Notes under the pieces: model-generated
The model's input: only the letters and a program-made list of their open reading frames with translations
Told to the model about the DNA's origin: nothing
Database searches by the model: none
Assembly: GCA_951230915.1 (NCBI GenBank)
Contig: OX579635.1
Span: 15,562,001-15,626,000, forward strand
DNA from: Antitrichia curtipendula
Lineage: Eukaryota; Streptophyta; Bryopsida; Hypnales; Leucodontaceae
Direction: 5' to 3'
DNA: 64,000 bases
Program-made: the position numbers and the translations under genes
Shown: in pieces, positions 35,343 through 53,386 of the stretch
Position numbering within the stretch: position 1 is the first letter of the stretch
Layout of the letters: every line of letters begins with the position of its first letter

Positions 35343-35358
35343 GCACAATAGTGTCCAT

Positions 35359-41073
<5,715 letters not shown>

Positions 41074-41129
41074 AAGACATCTCTAGTGGCAAGACATCTA
41101 GTGGCAAGACATCTAGTGGCAAGACATCT
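41074..41129. repeat. 15-bp tandem repeat containing the LRR gene stop codon
   Basis: The plus-strand unit aagacatctagtggc occurs at 41091-41105 and 41106-41120, with a variant carrying a 2-base insertion at 41074-41090 and a partial copy at 41121-41129. On the coding strand each unit reads ATGTCTTGCCACTAG, the last four codons and stop of the LRR protein. Confidence 0.95.
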
Positions 41130-43621
41130 CATAAGGAACGAAACCCTCAAGCTCAGGTCCATTGAGGCGAGGATTGTTCGCAAAGCTGCATCAATACCAC
41201 CCATCCAATTCCATTTCCTTTTATCAGAAACTACAGGATTCTTATGAGACTGCAGGCAAATTTTACAAAATATTCAAAAACAAATGTGTAGGAATATTTC
41301 AAGACGATGAACTTAGTAACAGACTTTCATTTGTTCCAAAGAAGAAAAAAAATAGAAAAGAAAAACAAGGAACATTAAATGAAAACTTAAGTCAATGTCA
41401 GAAGACCCACCTCTTGTCTGAAAGATGACTGAAAGAACCGGATACTGGAATGGTGCCGCACAAGTTATTGTTTGACAAGTCACTGCAAATTGCAATTCAA
41501 CCGAGATCAGCAAAATATGGAGCATCAAATTATAAACAGCAAAATCTGTAAGGTATGCAAACCTAAGAGTTCCAAATAAGCATCTGAGAATGGTCCCTAT
41601 TATTAGTCGATCTATAGCTTTCTCCGGACTTCGGTAGCAATAGAACGACGAATCCAACGCATTCTAGCATTGTATTTGCTCGGCACAACATGAAAAACCA
41701 AGAGTTTTCAAAGTGTTGAAAACAAGGTGTACCCAAAGTCGACCCAAGGCTCTCATGTTCAGATTAGGCAAGAATCTTCAGAGGTTGCTTTTGGAAATAG
41801 TTACCTTATAATCAGAGTGCAGACTCTATGACCTAGTAAGATCTTAAAATTAGAATTCAAATCTTCAAAACCTAGACAATGCTCATGCTAACCATGGGCT
41901 GACATGAAAAGCTTACACGGCTTTGAGTGTGGTGATTGACGTCAATTCACGTGGAATGCGGCCTGTCAACAGGTTACTATTGAGACGCCTGTAATCGATA
42001 TCAAAATCACATACAAATCTTGTTAAGAAGCTGAACGTCAGAGTTTGAACATTTCTCAATACAAAATCAACCATCTAACCAACAATGAAACGTGCATCTT
42101 CATCGGGTAAAGATCCCAAATCAAAGACACGGAAAAAGAAACTCACAGAAATACCAAGCTGGTCAGCTTCCCAAGAGAGCGGGGAATAGAGCCGGTAAAA
42201 TTGTTGTGATACAAGTCCAAGCTCACGAGCGACTTCAACAATACAACATAAATCCACCGAAGTAGAGGTCAATCAATTTTATCACAGCAATGTAAATGAT
42301 AAGTCGAGGATAAAGGTAGAAAACTGAGTTCAAAGTTGATAAACTGATACTCACCTTCAACTTTCCAAGTTCTTGAGGAATATGGCCAGTGAGGCTGTTC
42401 TTGTACAACTCCCTGGCAAACGTCAAGAGATTTCAGATAGTATTATCATCTACCACTCTTTACTGCATAAGTGAGGTTCTAACTAATTTACATAAACTTT
42501 TTTACTTTGGCCGTAAGATGTTACTCTAGGTATTATTCAAATATAGGTAAGGAAACCTATACTTCATTGATAGACAGTTAAGAAAACCGTTTTCAGTAAA
42601 AACGTAAAAAATGATGAAAAACAGAGAATAATTGTCAAAGTAAACAACAATGACTGACATGCAGGTACACTACAGCTACACAAGTAGGGGCACACATGCA
42701 TGGTCCTCCCCCTAGACTGTTTTGCCCAAATAACCGATTATTATGGCTGCAGTCCTTTAACTGCATGGATGCAATTCGCCATTACCTTTCCTATATTAGA
42801 GTAATTACTGAGTTCTGGGTATTCTAGTGGATTTACAATTTACAATAAACAGTGTGCCAGAACCAAGAAGTATAACGAATTATAAAACTAACAAAACATA
42901 TCCTTGACATCCAAATATCGTAGTCCATACTTTCAACTTTTTCAATGATACATTTACCGACCTTATTAGAGGATTCCTAAGTTATTCATTTCAAATCCTA
43001 CAGATATGGATGGAAGCAGCTGCTTTTGTCCATTTCTGCTTTCCTGAGGTTGAAGAGTCTTACAAATACTGCAGGTTCTGGAGGACTCCAAGTTCAGGGA
43101 CCAACGAACCAGATAAGCGAGCATTTCCAAGGTCCCTGAAAAAGCAATAAAGTGGCACCAGTCAAAAGACATCCCTGAATGTGACAAGATTTAATTTTGT
43201 TCAATAGACAGGTCAACTAGGGTTGAATGTGAAGAACATACACTCGGATGACTCGGTTCTGACCGTCACAGGTGACATGGAACCAGGTACAAGGATTGAC
43301 CAAAGTAGGATCCCAGCTCTGCAGCACATTCGATGGGTCTGTCAAGCTCCGGCGCAGGGCGTAAAGCGCATCACCTGCACCAAATGAGCACAGCAGCTTC
43401 CTTTTTACCAAAAAACGAATAGTAAGCACAAAATTCTCTAAAAGAAAAGAACAACTTCTTCATCAAAAGCTTCATGGTGCTTGATGTTCACCACTCCACA
43501 TGGAAATCCAAACTTTCATGTGATGAGTTCAATCCTTACCTTCAGAGTTTGCAAGTGAGAGGGGTACAAGTGCGGCGATCAATAGTGCGAACATAACCAA
43601 CCCTCCATTTGATTTCTCCAT
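41113..43621 (-). CDS. Secreted LRR protein resembling a SERK ectodomain
   Basis: This is a small extracellular leucine-rich repeat protein of the plant LRR1/SERK-like family, about 215 residues as in Arabidopsis At5g21090-type proteins. Eight exons: 43621-43540, 43374-43242, 43135-43064, 42412-42355, 42232-42147, 41988-41917, 41482-41411 and 41185-41113, all GT-AG and phase-consistent, in the SERK pattern of one LRR per exon. Residues 1 to about 25 form a signal peptide ([15 protein letters not shown] core). Then come the LRR N-cap [20 protein letters not shown] and PCTWFHVTC, five LRRs (such as [19 protein letters not shown]) and the C-cap LCGTIPVSG and [12 protein letters not shown]. It ends before any Ser/Pro hinge, membrane span or kinase. 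A SERK-interaction or decoy role is conjecture. Confidence 0.92.
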
Positions 43622-45920
43622 TTTCTTTCCTGAACCCCAGGAAATTGACAAAAAAATGAACCCTTGTCAAGACAGAACAATTGGTCACCCAATCCAGCAA
43701 TCTGGGCTCTTGATTCAATAAACAGTCTCGAAAAAATGCTCAATCCCGAATGATAGATTGGTAGTGGGGATGCAAGACCACCCTATTCACATTACAAGCG
43801 TGACTAATACAAATCACAACCTGACCTCTTTTAAACTTGCTTGGGGTTCCCAAGAAAAACTATAAGATGGTTAGAAATTGTGCTAAAGTCAAATGATAGT
43901 GTGGCAAGTGTGCAGGTTATTCCAGAATGTCATTTTAGAGAAGACCGCATAATAGAGATCTGATGTATTCGCAAACCCCACTGAAAATTAGCTAGTAGGA
44001 ATGCAAGACTACCCTGTTTGTATTCCAAGCGTGACTAAAACAAAAACTTGGCAAGACAATCAAACTCTTCCTTGGAACCCTAAAGCCAGCTCGCAACCCA
44101 ACACATTCACATGCTTGGTAAACTCCCAGAAGCTTTACTGCTGAGCACATTCCCAGAAAATCCCAAACAGGCACCAAAAGTTTTAACAACAAGTACAAAG
44201 CTCCCATCCCACAAACTGTGAACTCGATGGCAAGAAATAAATGAAACACATTGCTTAACAGGATTCCAGGAAAACGGAATCTTCCATTATATTCCACAAT
44301 AATGGATATTTTGATTGCACTAGACTGTGTTTTTTAAGATTCTGTTTTTACAGACAGAGTCCTTAGGTTATAAGTACACATACAAAAATTGAAAAACGTG
44401 AAAAATGGTTCAAATTATTACTGAACTACAGATCGAAGAACGGAATAAAAACTATATTAACATAAATCTGCTCCCAAGTTCAACACAAGCACCTGAGCAC
44501 ACCTACAAACCAAATTTAGAAACTCCAAAATCTCAACAAAAAAACGAAAAAGGCACAATACAAGCGTGTTTGTACCCGAAAGAAAAACCAATACCAAACT
44601 CAATTAAATCTGAACCGCCTTCTGAACCAGCAGAATACCAACCAGGACACCAATGATGGTGAATCAAACATGACCCACCCACCCAAAAAAAAAAAAAAAT
44701 TAAACCCCTATGAACAAACCGATCACCGAACTGCCAAAACTCCCCAAATTTTCGAAAAAACGTGAAACAACCCCAAGTAACACAAACTCACTCCACATGG
44801 CTCAAAATGAAGAGTTTCATGACCTCTACTGGTCGAAGCACTTGAGACCGATCACTAAGCTACCAAAGACTTCCCAAAATTTGAAAAAACACGCAACAAC
44901 CCCAACTCACTCAAAACAACTAAAAATGGCTTGAACCGAAGAGACGCACGACCTCGGATGATCCGAGCATTTACAGAAGACCACTACGCTTCCCAAAACT
45001 CCTCCAATTCGAGAAAACACGAAACCACCACATCAAGTAACTCAAGATGCCACCAATGCCACCCAACGAAGAGAGCCAAGACCCTTAGATGATGAAAGCA
45101 CCAAAGACTGATCCCTACACTTCCAAAACCTCCCCAAATTTAGAAACAAACATGAAACAACCCCAAATGCCTCCAAATAGCACCAAATGACACCGATTCA
45201 AGAGGTCACGGGGTCGTCGTTCTTACAAGCAAGTGCAAGCGAGAGGCAAACTATGGGATCCCGAGTGCTGTGTCCCCGCGAGCTACAACCCCTAGCCAGA
45301 CACCTTCGAAGCTCAATGCAAAGAGGGCGGTTGAGCGATCCTCTCGAGCTCTCGAAGCCACAAAAAAAATAATGGAGTGGGTGAAGCCTTGGGCGCAGAG
45401 AAGCAAAGAGACACGGCAATACAGCCGCGCCTACAGTAGCTCACAGACCCTGCGCCAGGAGGACGGAGCGTCTCCAGTTTGTACGGCAACAGTCGCAGGA
45501 AAGGCAGGCAGGCAGGCAGGCAAGCAGGCAGGCAGGAAGAGTGTGACTGGGGACAGTGGGGAGAGACGGAAGACAGGGATTAGTAGGACTGTCCTGGGAT
45601 TAGTAAGTCGCTAATTGAAGCAGTAATCAGTAATTAGAGAGGACAGTATGGGGAGGAGTACCGTAGGCTGTTCAATTAATCACTCCATGTTCCCGTGCCC
45701 TGAAAGTCAAGGCGTCCTGCATTGAAATGGGGCTTTGTCACCTTTGGGAACAGGGGGATTGGGAACAGGGGGATTGGGAACAGGGGGACTGGGGGACTGG
45801 GAACAGGGGGACTGGGGGACTGGGAACAGGGGGTGGGGTTCATTTATTGGAGACAGTGGAAGGTAGGGTGCTGCAAAATTAATCGTGAGTTGGGGATCCA
45901 ATTCCGTCAAATGATCGAAC
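43622..45920. other. Upstream region of the LRR gene with tandem repeats
   Basis: No gene was recognised here. It holds the LRR promoter side, a degenerate tandem array at about 44717-45220 (unit about 128 bp, roughly four copies sharing accgatcacy and ccccaaattt phrases), a GGCA microsatellite at 45501-45537 and a G-rich minisatellite at 45745-45838. Confidence 0.5.
45745..45838 (+). repeat. G-rich minisatellite with G-quadruplex potential
   Basis: Alternating units gggaacaggggg, attgggaacaggggg and actgggggact give more than ten runs of three to five G in under 100 bases. The spacing of 3-7 bases suits intramolecular G-quadruplexes on the plus strand. Confidence 0.85.
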
Positions 45921-45924
45921 TTAA

Positions 45925-46449
45925 CCCTTAAACATTGAGGCGGATGTTTTGCGGCCGATGAATGACAAGAGAATCTCATGTGTAGGATAGAAGTGCAACT
46001 ATTCATCCTCCAAATTTTGTGGGAAAAAGGAAAATCATTTACAGTAGTTTGACTTCCAATGAATGTTTTTGTATTATTTTAATCCAACAATTCACACAGT
46101 GTTAAAACAGATGATTTCCACGGTTATGAGCCCGTCGTTCAAAGGTTAAACAACAAGTTGGAAATTACCTATTTTGATACTGTGTGAATTGTTGGTTTAA
46201 AAAAATGCAAAAGATCCTAGTGGCTCAATTGTCCGCCCGAGCCGGATTGAGTGTTCTCTTCTTCTTTGAAATGACAACGGAATGTCTGGGTTTTTTTAAA
46301 TGCAAAAGAACTCATTGGAAATCGAACTATTGTAGACGGCCTTCCCTTTTCATACAAAATTCGAAGGATGAATAGTTGCATTTTGGTCCTATATGGAGAG
46401 ATTCTTTGTCATTCATCAGCCGGAAAACATCTGCAACATTGTTTATGGG
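45925..46449. mobile_element. TTAA-type element, family E, long TIRs
   Basis: The left end reads CCCTTAAACATTGAGGCGGA; the reverse complement of the right end reads CCCATAAACAATGTTGCAGA. The two continue to match over about 90 bp (gatgttttgcggccgatgaa against gatgttttccggctgatgaa, then tgcaactattcatcc). The left flank is TTAA (45921-45924); the right flank has decayed to TTGA (46450-46453). A partial relative is at 60170-60310. Confidence 0.7.
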
Positions 46450-46453
46450 TTGA

Positions 46454-47604
46454 CCCTAGAAGGACACCGAGGATGTTTCGTGTCCTTTGGATGGTCAACT
46501 ACTAAGTTTTTTGTACATATTCAAGAATGAATTATTTTCATCCAAATTTATGTGTGCAACTTTACTGATGCTAGAGCCATATCATTGAGTTGAGTTCAAG
46601 ATATATTTTTGTTGTTGTTTTATTGTATATAATAGAATAGTATATCAAAAAAATGGTACACTATCTAGCTTATGTCAATACTTTGAGCAGAATTTTTCCT
46701 TTGAAACTTCAATTTGACATCCAAAATTATTTCTTTTGATTTCAAAGAAAACTATCAAAACAAAACTTTTGAAGTGCAAGTTTTATTCTACTTGAAAATC
46801 TTGAAAAATACCTTAAAATAATGAATTTTATGAAGTTTGAAGTTGAGGATCTATAACCACATTTCTAAATATTGAGTGATGTGGAATTTTTCTTTATACT
46901 ACAATATTCTACACTACAATGCATTTCTATTTTGAAAATTTTAGATCTTTTGAGCATAATTTGTATTTGACACAAATTTTCTTAAAAAATTAATGGTAAT
47001 TTGAAATTTCACAGAAGAAATTGAAAATTTATGAAAAATACTGGGCATGTGATTTCATCTTTGAATATTAAAACAAAAAAATTCACTGATAAACAACAAA
47101 GAAATGGAGGATATATAATGAAAGACTTTCAGATTTGATTACATAGTCACAGGCTTTGTCCTTCCAAAGTTAATACAACATGTCATTGTTGAATGCCAAT
47201 CTAAGGTAGTTCAAAATTCTTATCATAAGATATTCTAACGATAATATATCTTGAAAATTCTTAGATTATTGTACCGAGTGGTCAAGGTCAACAAAACTAA
47301 ATCCAAATAGATGCTAAAATTTTGGAAAATTAATTTTTCAAAAAAAGATTTCTTGTATTGAAAAAAATGCAATCTATTGGTAGAATATTGTCAATTTTAG
47401 CAAAATAAATAATCATTTGGCAAAGAATGTTGAACATGTCTTTTGGGTTCAATAGTCTTCGATAATTAGTGTCCTTGATACATTTTAAAGAGTCATCAAG
47501 TCTACAATTGGTTTTAGAGCAAACCACCTTAGAAAACCATCTTCATGAGATTGATGAGGCCATTCTCTTTTTCTTTCTTTTTCAAAAAAGAACAATAGCC
47601 TAGG
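46454..47604. repeat. AT-rich repeat sequence
   Basis: It begins with CCCTAGAAGGACACC right after a decayed TTAA, so another TTAA-type element probably starts here. The block at 46580-47060 matches 27130-27750 and 29330-29500. No coding capacity or right terminus was recognised. Confidence 0.45.
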
Positions 47605-48095
47605 GGCCAATTTACACCAGGACCAAAGCTTGGGACTTTTTAAATTCCTAAAGTAGTAATTGGTTAAGAACTAGGTAGTGGTCCAAGTTGGATTTACACT
47701 TTGGCCAAAGCACGTGCCATTTTTCATGGATGAGAAATCAACCTATAAATCAACTTGAAATTCTACATGGCCAAAGTAGATAATGTTATGCCAATTTCAA
47801 AGAGTTTTTTTCATACCCATCTTTGTGCGTTAGACTTTATAGACATTTAGAAGACTGTGATGGGATAAATTCTCACAAACTCACTTTTTGTCTATTCAAT
47901 TGATCTTGTTGTTTACAATGTCAAGTTTAATAATAAGTAGATACAACCTGATTATAGTCTCTCTTGGATTTACATCAAACCCATGCAAAGAGTTATTACT
48001 ATTTTGTAGTCTTGGGCTTGTACCCCCCACAGTCACTTCTAAAAAGTAGGATATCTTTGAATGCTTGTGGTTCCTTGGTGTAAACCAACCTTTAC
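47605..48095. repeat. Repeat with TTGGTTTACACC-type ends, copy 2
   Basis: This is homologous to 7437-7830 in the same orientation, for example at ggatttacactttggccaaa near 47689 and attgatcttg near 47900. The ends read AATTTACACCAGG and TTGGTGTAAACCAACC. It is likely the same TIR family as copy 1 with about 100 bp more internal sequence. Confidence 0.5.
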
Positions 48096-48309
48096 ATCAT
48101 TGTGCATAAAGAGCGAAAACAAGATAGATTAAGGTACCAATTTATGTTCCAAGGAATTGATAGAAGATGTGGAAAAAAAATAGGTTAGTTTCCCATAAAG
48201 TCAAGTAGATGCTATAGTAGCAAAAGACATTCTCAATACGCCAAACTAAAGGAAGTTTATTGACAATCTCAACTTTTAACTTATCACAAAGCTTATAAAA
48301 GAATTTAAT

Positions 48310-49850
48310 CATGTGAAGACAATGAGGACCTAAAAGGTCTAATGGATGACTTCATTATTAAATGTAGAAACAAAAAATGCCCCTATTAGCCTTGAAAGTT
48401 TTTTGACTATGTTTTCACCAAAACGACTCCAAAATTGCCATCTCTAATACAAGTACCAAATTTTAGAAAAAAGAAACCCCACCATTTTTGACACATGTAA
48501 CCATAGGATCTTGTAGTACGCTAGTTTGAGAAGATGTGAAAAAAAATTCAGAAAATTCCACCATGTAGATTGCAAGGTATTAGCATTTGAAGTGATGAAA
48601 ATTCTTTTTTTGCCCCTGCGGAAAAACGGGGAGTTGCACTTCACAAGGTCAAATCTTTATGAAAAAAATTTAAAATGGTTGTAACTCTTTGGCTTCGTTC
48701 TTCATTGCTACATGCTTGAAATTTTTTAGATCATTTGGAATTGCATAACATATAGGAAAAAAATAGTAAGTAGAAAGAAGTAGAGAATGATTCAAAATAC
48801 TAAATTGTTAACCATTTATTTATGGAATTGAAAAATGCCAATTTCAATAGTTGTAATGTTGTAATAAACAATCTACACCTCTTTTTTCTTCTTTTTTTTC
48901 TAAAATATTAAAAATTGAGCTAAAATAAAGGACTTCAAAGTTTATTCTAGAATAGAGATTTCATAACTATCTGTAAACTACCTACAACTAATATTCCTCA
49001 TAACTTTCGTCTCATTAATCAAAATGGAATGATTCTAAGTTTTCCATGTATATAGAAATCCAGAAAACCAATTTCAAATTTTCATTTTTCAAAAAAATGA
49101 TATTTAAAGAAGTTTTTTTTGGTACCCGAGCTGCCCACTAAACAATGAAAACTACATATCATACAATAACTTTTTGACAATGTAGTCAAAAGTAATGAAA
49201 ATTGTTGGGCCTTAAAGCTACTCCTTGGAAAATGATTATGTTAAAATTTCAAAGAAAGGAAAAAAAAATTCCATTCGTATTGAGCTGCCCGAAATCGCTA
49301 TGTTGACAAAAAAATGCACTTTGTTCCTTTAGGGGGTAGTTTAATAATTGGAGCAATTTGGGTGACTACTTTGGTCACAAGGGGGACATGCCTTTTAACC
49401 CTTGAAGGATGTTGTGGCCAAAAAGTAATCGACAGATGACTCCACTGTTCATTGTAGAAACAAAAAATGCACCTATTGGTTCAATAATTATTATAATAGT
49501 TTTGGTGACTACCTTGGTCATGGAAGGACCGTATTCTTTAACCCTTGAAGGACATTGTGGCCAAAAAATGATTGATGGATGATTCCATTGTTCAATGACT
49601 TGTTTATTATAGAAACAAAGAATGCACTCCCTATTAGTTCAATAATTGAAGTGACTACCTTAGTTAAGGGGGGGGGGGGGGGAGGGAGATGCATCCTCTA
49701 ATCCTTGAAGGATGCTCAGGCCCCAAAGTAGTCTACATGTGATTCTATTGTTTATTATAGAAACAAAGAATGCACTTATTACCCAAATAATCAGAGCAAT
49801 TTTAGTGACTACCTTGGTCATGGGGGGTCACATCTTTTAAGGTTAAGATG
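48310..49850. repeat. Tandem array of about 145-160 bp units, interrupted by a TTAA element
   Basis: Units share aacccttgaaggaygttgtgg, gtagaaacaaaaaatgcacc and gtgactaccttggtca phrases. They repeat at about 49395, 49539 and 49698, with an earlier unit split by the element at 48390-49336. Single diverged units also occur at about 15310-15405 and 33360-33450. The G-run at 49668-49682 lies in the array. Confidence 0.65.
48390..49336. mobile_element. TTAA-type element, family A, copy 3
   Basis: Homologous in order to 20502-21416: the left end CCTTGAAAGTTTTTTGACTA, the internal motif tgtagattgcaaggtattag near 48567, and the right end TTTGTTCCTTTAGGGGG. Flanks are a decayed TTAG on the left and GTAGTTTAA on the right. 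It has no open frame of note. Confidence 0.65.
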
Positions 49851-49870
49851 AAGGCTCCTTGTCATACCTG

Positions 49871-50151
49871 AGGTGGGTACATCCAAAAACGCCACTTTTT
49901 GCTACTGAGCCTAGTTACTATTACTAGACTGGCCAAATTTTCATATGTTCTTGTTGGCAAGTGGAAGGAGGTTCCAACGCACCATAGAACGTGGCATTTG
50001 GATACCGTATGCAAAAGTTATTAGGGAACAAAGTTTGGTTCTTAAAACGGTTGGTTTCTTCCACATATTAGGTACAGAATTGATTTTGGGAGATGTACAC
50101 CGAGTAAAGATGGCGGTTTAAGGTCAGTGGCACATTTGGGTGTACCTACCT
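49871..50151. mobile_element. TA-flanked MITE, AGGTGGGTAC family, copy 1
   Basis: Begins AGGTGGGTACATCCAAAAAC and ends TTTGGGTGTACCTACCT, with TG/TA flanks. It matches the copies at 54211-54476 and 54743-55014 over the full length, including gttcttgttggcaagtg and atggcggtttaaggtcagtg. Confidence 0.8.
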
Positions 50152-50153
50152 TA

Positions 50154-50868
50154 CATGGCTGATGTGTAGTGACAAACCCGAAGTAACAAACCTGAAGGAC
50201 AAATACATCCATAGTCTCGTGAAGCCGGTGGGCTTTTGTGTCCATGGGAAATATGAAAAAAAAAATCAATTATACGCCCCTCAAAGTCAATGTACGCTCA
50301 TCAATTGCATTATTGTTTTGTAGCAACTCATCGATTTCCATTGACTGCTGTAACGTAAACAAGGACACTCTCCCACAAAATACCGTAAGATATTCACCCG
50401 GGGCCCAAATTATTTGGCGCTTTTCCAGCAAATGATTCGCTCCATACAAAACTCTCGACTTCTGATCATCGAGCTGGACCGTAGTTTAAGATGACTTGGG
50501 AAACGCAGAAATTGGCGGGGTGGGGGTGGGGGTGGGGGGTAGGAATGCCAATGAATGAATGAACGAACGAACGAAATGAGTGAGTTTCAATTGGTTGTTG
50601 TTAGATCTACAGCTCAGCAGCAATCTTTCAATAAGGTTTCTGTGCAAGTTCTCAGACAGTGAGTGATGGAGCTCATTCAATTGAGAGCGGTGGAAGTCAG
50701 TGTCCATAACTTAAACTTAAACGTCACTTTTGAGCGCACCCACATGGCATGTGAAATTTTCACATCACTCTGCGAAATTTAGTTTTCAATTTTTATTGTA
50801 GATCTCCACCCCACTAGGGAGAGGAATAGCAATGGTGCGTAATGGTTTGAAAGTTCAGAAGGTACGTA
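50154..50868. other. Intergenic, simple-sequence rich
   Basis: Contains a G-rich run at 50515-50541 and (GAAT/GAAC)n at about 50552-50574. No gene was recognised. Confidence 0.4.
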
Positions 50869-51157
50869 AGGTAGGAGGCGCTGTTGAAGCAACCCTTTAA
50901 GAGCTGAATGTATTTCCAGGGAAGCTAAACTCCTTGAAACACTTTTTAATCAATTTTACTAGGGAAGAAAAATGGAATTGGCATCTAATTCAAGTTATTT
51001 CATATTTTTTGGACCTTCGTGGAATTAGTTACAAATTTTTGAAGTTGAAATGCATTGGTTACTAAAAGCGTCCCCCTCCTGAAATGTGCAACGTTGGTAC
51101 ATTGAAGAAAGTAAAATGTACCTCCGTGTTAGAGGTCGCTTTTACATAGATCTACCT
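50869..51157. mobile_element. TA-flanked MITE, AGGTAGG family, subfamily 2
   Basis: Flanked by TA (50867-50868, 51158-51159), begins AGGTAGGAGG and ends AGATCTACCT. Its reverse complement matches 53387-53666 (for example tcaacttcaaaaatttgt.ac and taattccac.aaggtcc). No coding capacity. Confidence 0.65.
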
Positions 51158-51559
51158 TACTTAGGCAAATGAAATTCAGAAACATGTGTTAAAAAGCAAG
51201 AGTGGCATATAATTTTAGGGGTACATCCATCATTCTTTAAGAATCTAAGAATTTATGTCCATTTGAACTCTTTTATGTAGATATAAGAAGTAGTAGCATC
51301 CTAAGATTGGCTCATAGGGATTTTAATATTTTCAATGATTAAAATCTACATTGAAAAGTTGTATTAAATAGCATATGAAAAGAGAGGTACAAAAATAATA
51401 TATGTTTAATTGGGTAGGGATACTTGTGATTAGTTGCTTGTTTTATTTTTATTTCTTTGAATGTGATTGATTTCTATTCCATAAAACAAGGAAAAAAAGA
51501 AAAGAAAAAGGCATGCAATATAGGGAGGGAGGAGAGCCCTCTTGCTTACAGACCTAGTC

Positions 51560-52200
51560 AAAAGGAACTAACTAGGATCCCAAAGTTGTCTAGAAGCCAG
51601 AAAATCAACACAAAGAGACAAAAAGTTCCATTTTGGGTTAATTGCATCTCTAATGTAAATGACTTGGTGCTTGTACCAAGTCTCATAGAAAACACTCTTC
51701 AACATCTCACAATTAGCAATGAACGGCAGTGAATTTGCCATACACCGTATCACGCCATGCAAATTGACAAACCTCAAGAACATTGAAGGTTTCATTCCTC
51801 AATATAATCTTGTTTCTAGCACACCAAATACGCTACAAGATTGTAACTCTAAGCATGTTCCAAGCAAGATTGGTGTGTTCTTAGGGTCTTTGTAGCCAAT
51901 GCGTTTGTAAATTTAAGTGATAATTTATTTCGACGGGGCTTGCAGTTTGAGTTGCAATGCCATTTCAACACCCTTCTTGCATGTTTGCATTCCCAAAGAC
52001 GATGTCATGAGGGTCTCAATTAGACCAGTGTTGCAGCATTTATAGTTACCAAGGAAGATCATCATCAAACTCCAATTGTCTGTTGGCAAGCTTCTAAAAG
52101 TAGCTTGCCACAAGTAAAATTGTAGCTTTGCCAGTTTCTCTCTGTCCCACTGAAGTTTGATAGCTTTTTGTGAGACCAAAGATATTCAATTTGTCAAAAA
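51560..52200 (-). pseudogene. Degraded LINE reverse-transcriptase C-terminal region
   Basis: Minus-strand translation gives KLAKLQFYLWQATFRSLPTD, then C-C and, after a one-base frameshift near 52010, HRLWECKHARRVLKW. This is the C-x-C...H-x-C pattern of the zf-RVT domain downstream of reverse transcriptase in plant non-LTR elements. Further on, WNMLRVTIL, a stop, RIWCARNKIILRN and FAWRDTVYGKF fit the usual region after zf-RVT. Frameshift and stop show it is dead. The upstream RT domain is not present. Confidence 0.65.
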
Positions 52201-53386
52201 AATTGTTGCCTTGTTATTTGTTGCCTTAGAATCAAGTTCACATGAAACAATTTTCCCAAAAAATTACAATAACGTTGGTATTATTGTTGGTGGTTGCGAC
52301 CCACTCACATGTGGTAAAAGATGAGTTGGTGTACATGCATAAATTGTAGGAAATAGCTTGTAGAATCTCTAATCTTTTCTTACTTATTAATTTTTTTTCT
52401 AGGATTGAGACTAACTCCTGATTTGTGTGCCTATTTTGTTGTTGATTGTCCACCTCGAGGGGGGTAATCTAATTAATGCGCTCATGCATTTATGCCACCC
52501 CAAAATATAAGGGTAGTCACCTAATAATTTGTTGTTTGAGCCTAAGATTTATTTATTCCAAAAATTTGTTTGTTTGCCTACTATATTTGATTTTTGTATG
52601 TATTGGAGGATAATTTGACACTTGATGTGGTTTTGGACTTTGTATGTACCCAAACAAATGCTTGAGTTTTGTTAGTATACAATTTAGTCAAGAGTTTACA
52701 ATGATCACTTTGCAATCAATTGTACTTACCTTATTTCCTTAAAACTTCTCATGTTTTGTATTCATGGGATCAAGCAACATCTACATGTAAAGTGTAGACT
52801 TGTGCAAGAATTTATTTGGGGGGGAGAGGATACTTTTAGCTTTTGAATTGTGCTTTGAGCTCAAGCTTGCCGTAAAGGACCATGTAGCATTTTTTGACAA
52901 TATAGCATTTTCATCCAAAAATAGGCAAAATGATCTAATTTGCAGTTTTTTGTTGTTGTTGTTGTTGATTTGCAATTGGTAAGGTTTTTTTATCCTCAAA
53001 TTTTAGGAGTGTGTACTCTAACAAGTTAACCAAAGGATACTACAATTGGATTTGTTAAAAAATAAATGTAGACAAAGATATAATTTAGCCTTGCTTTGGA
53101 GACTACTATTTTGAATAAGTTTTTGGATCTCTAAACATGAAAAAAAATTAAGTAGGGATTAAATTCTTTATTTCAAAAATTTTGCACAATTTTGGAATTA
53201 GTACAAGTTCGCATTATTAATGAGTGCAAACCAAGGCGTACCAATTGAATTAACTTGTATATTGATATGATCTCATTTGGGTATTCGATTTCTTTGCAGT
53301 ATTTGAATTGAAGAAGGAAATGGACTGATTGTTTATGATATCCTAAACCATTGGTGTGGCTTAGCTCACTAGTCCCAATATTATTA
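52201..53386. other. AT-rich intergenic region
   Basis: No gene or clear transposon termini were seen. It contains a GTT repeat near 52952-52967 and a G-run at 52819-52825. Confidence 0.4.

Noticed and set aside
41150..41400. Continuation of the LRR gene into a SERK kinase
   Set aside because: The last exon ([12 protein letters not shown] to MSCH) ends with repeated stop codons and no kinase motifs follow.
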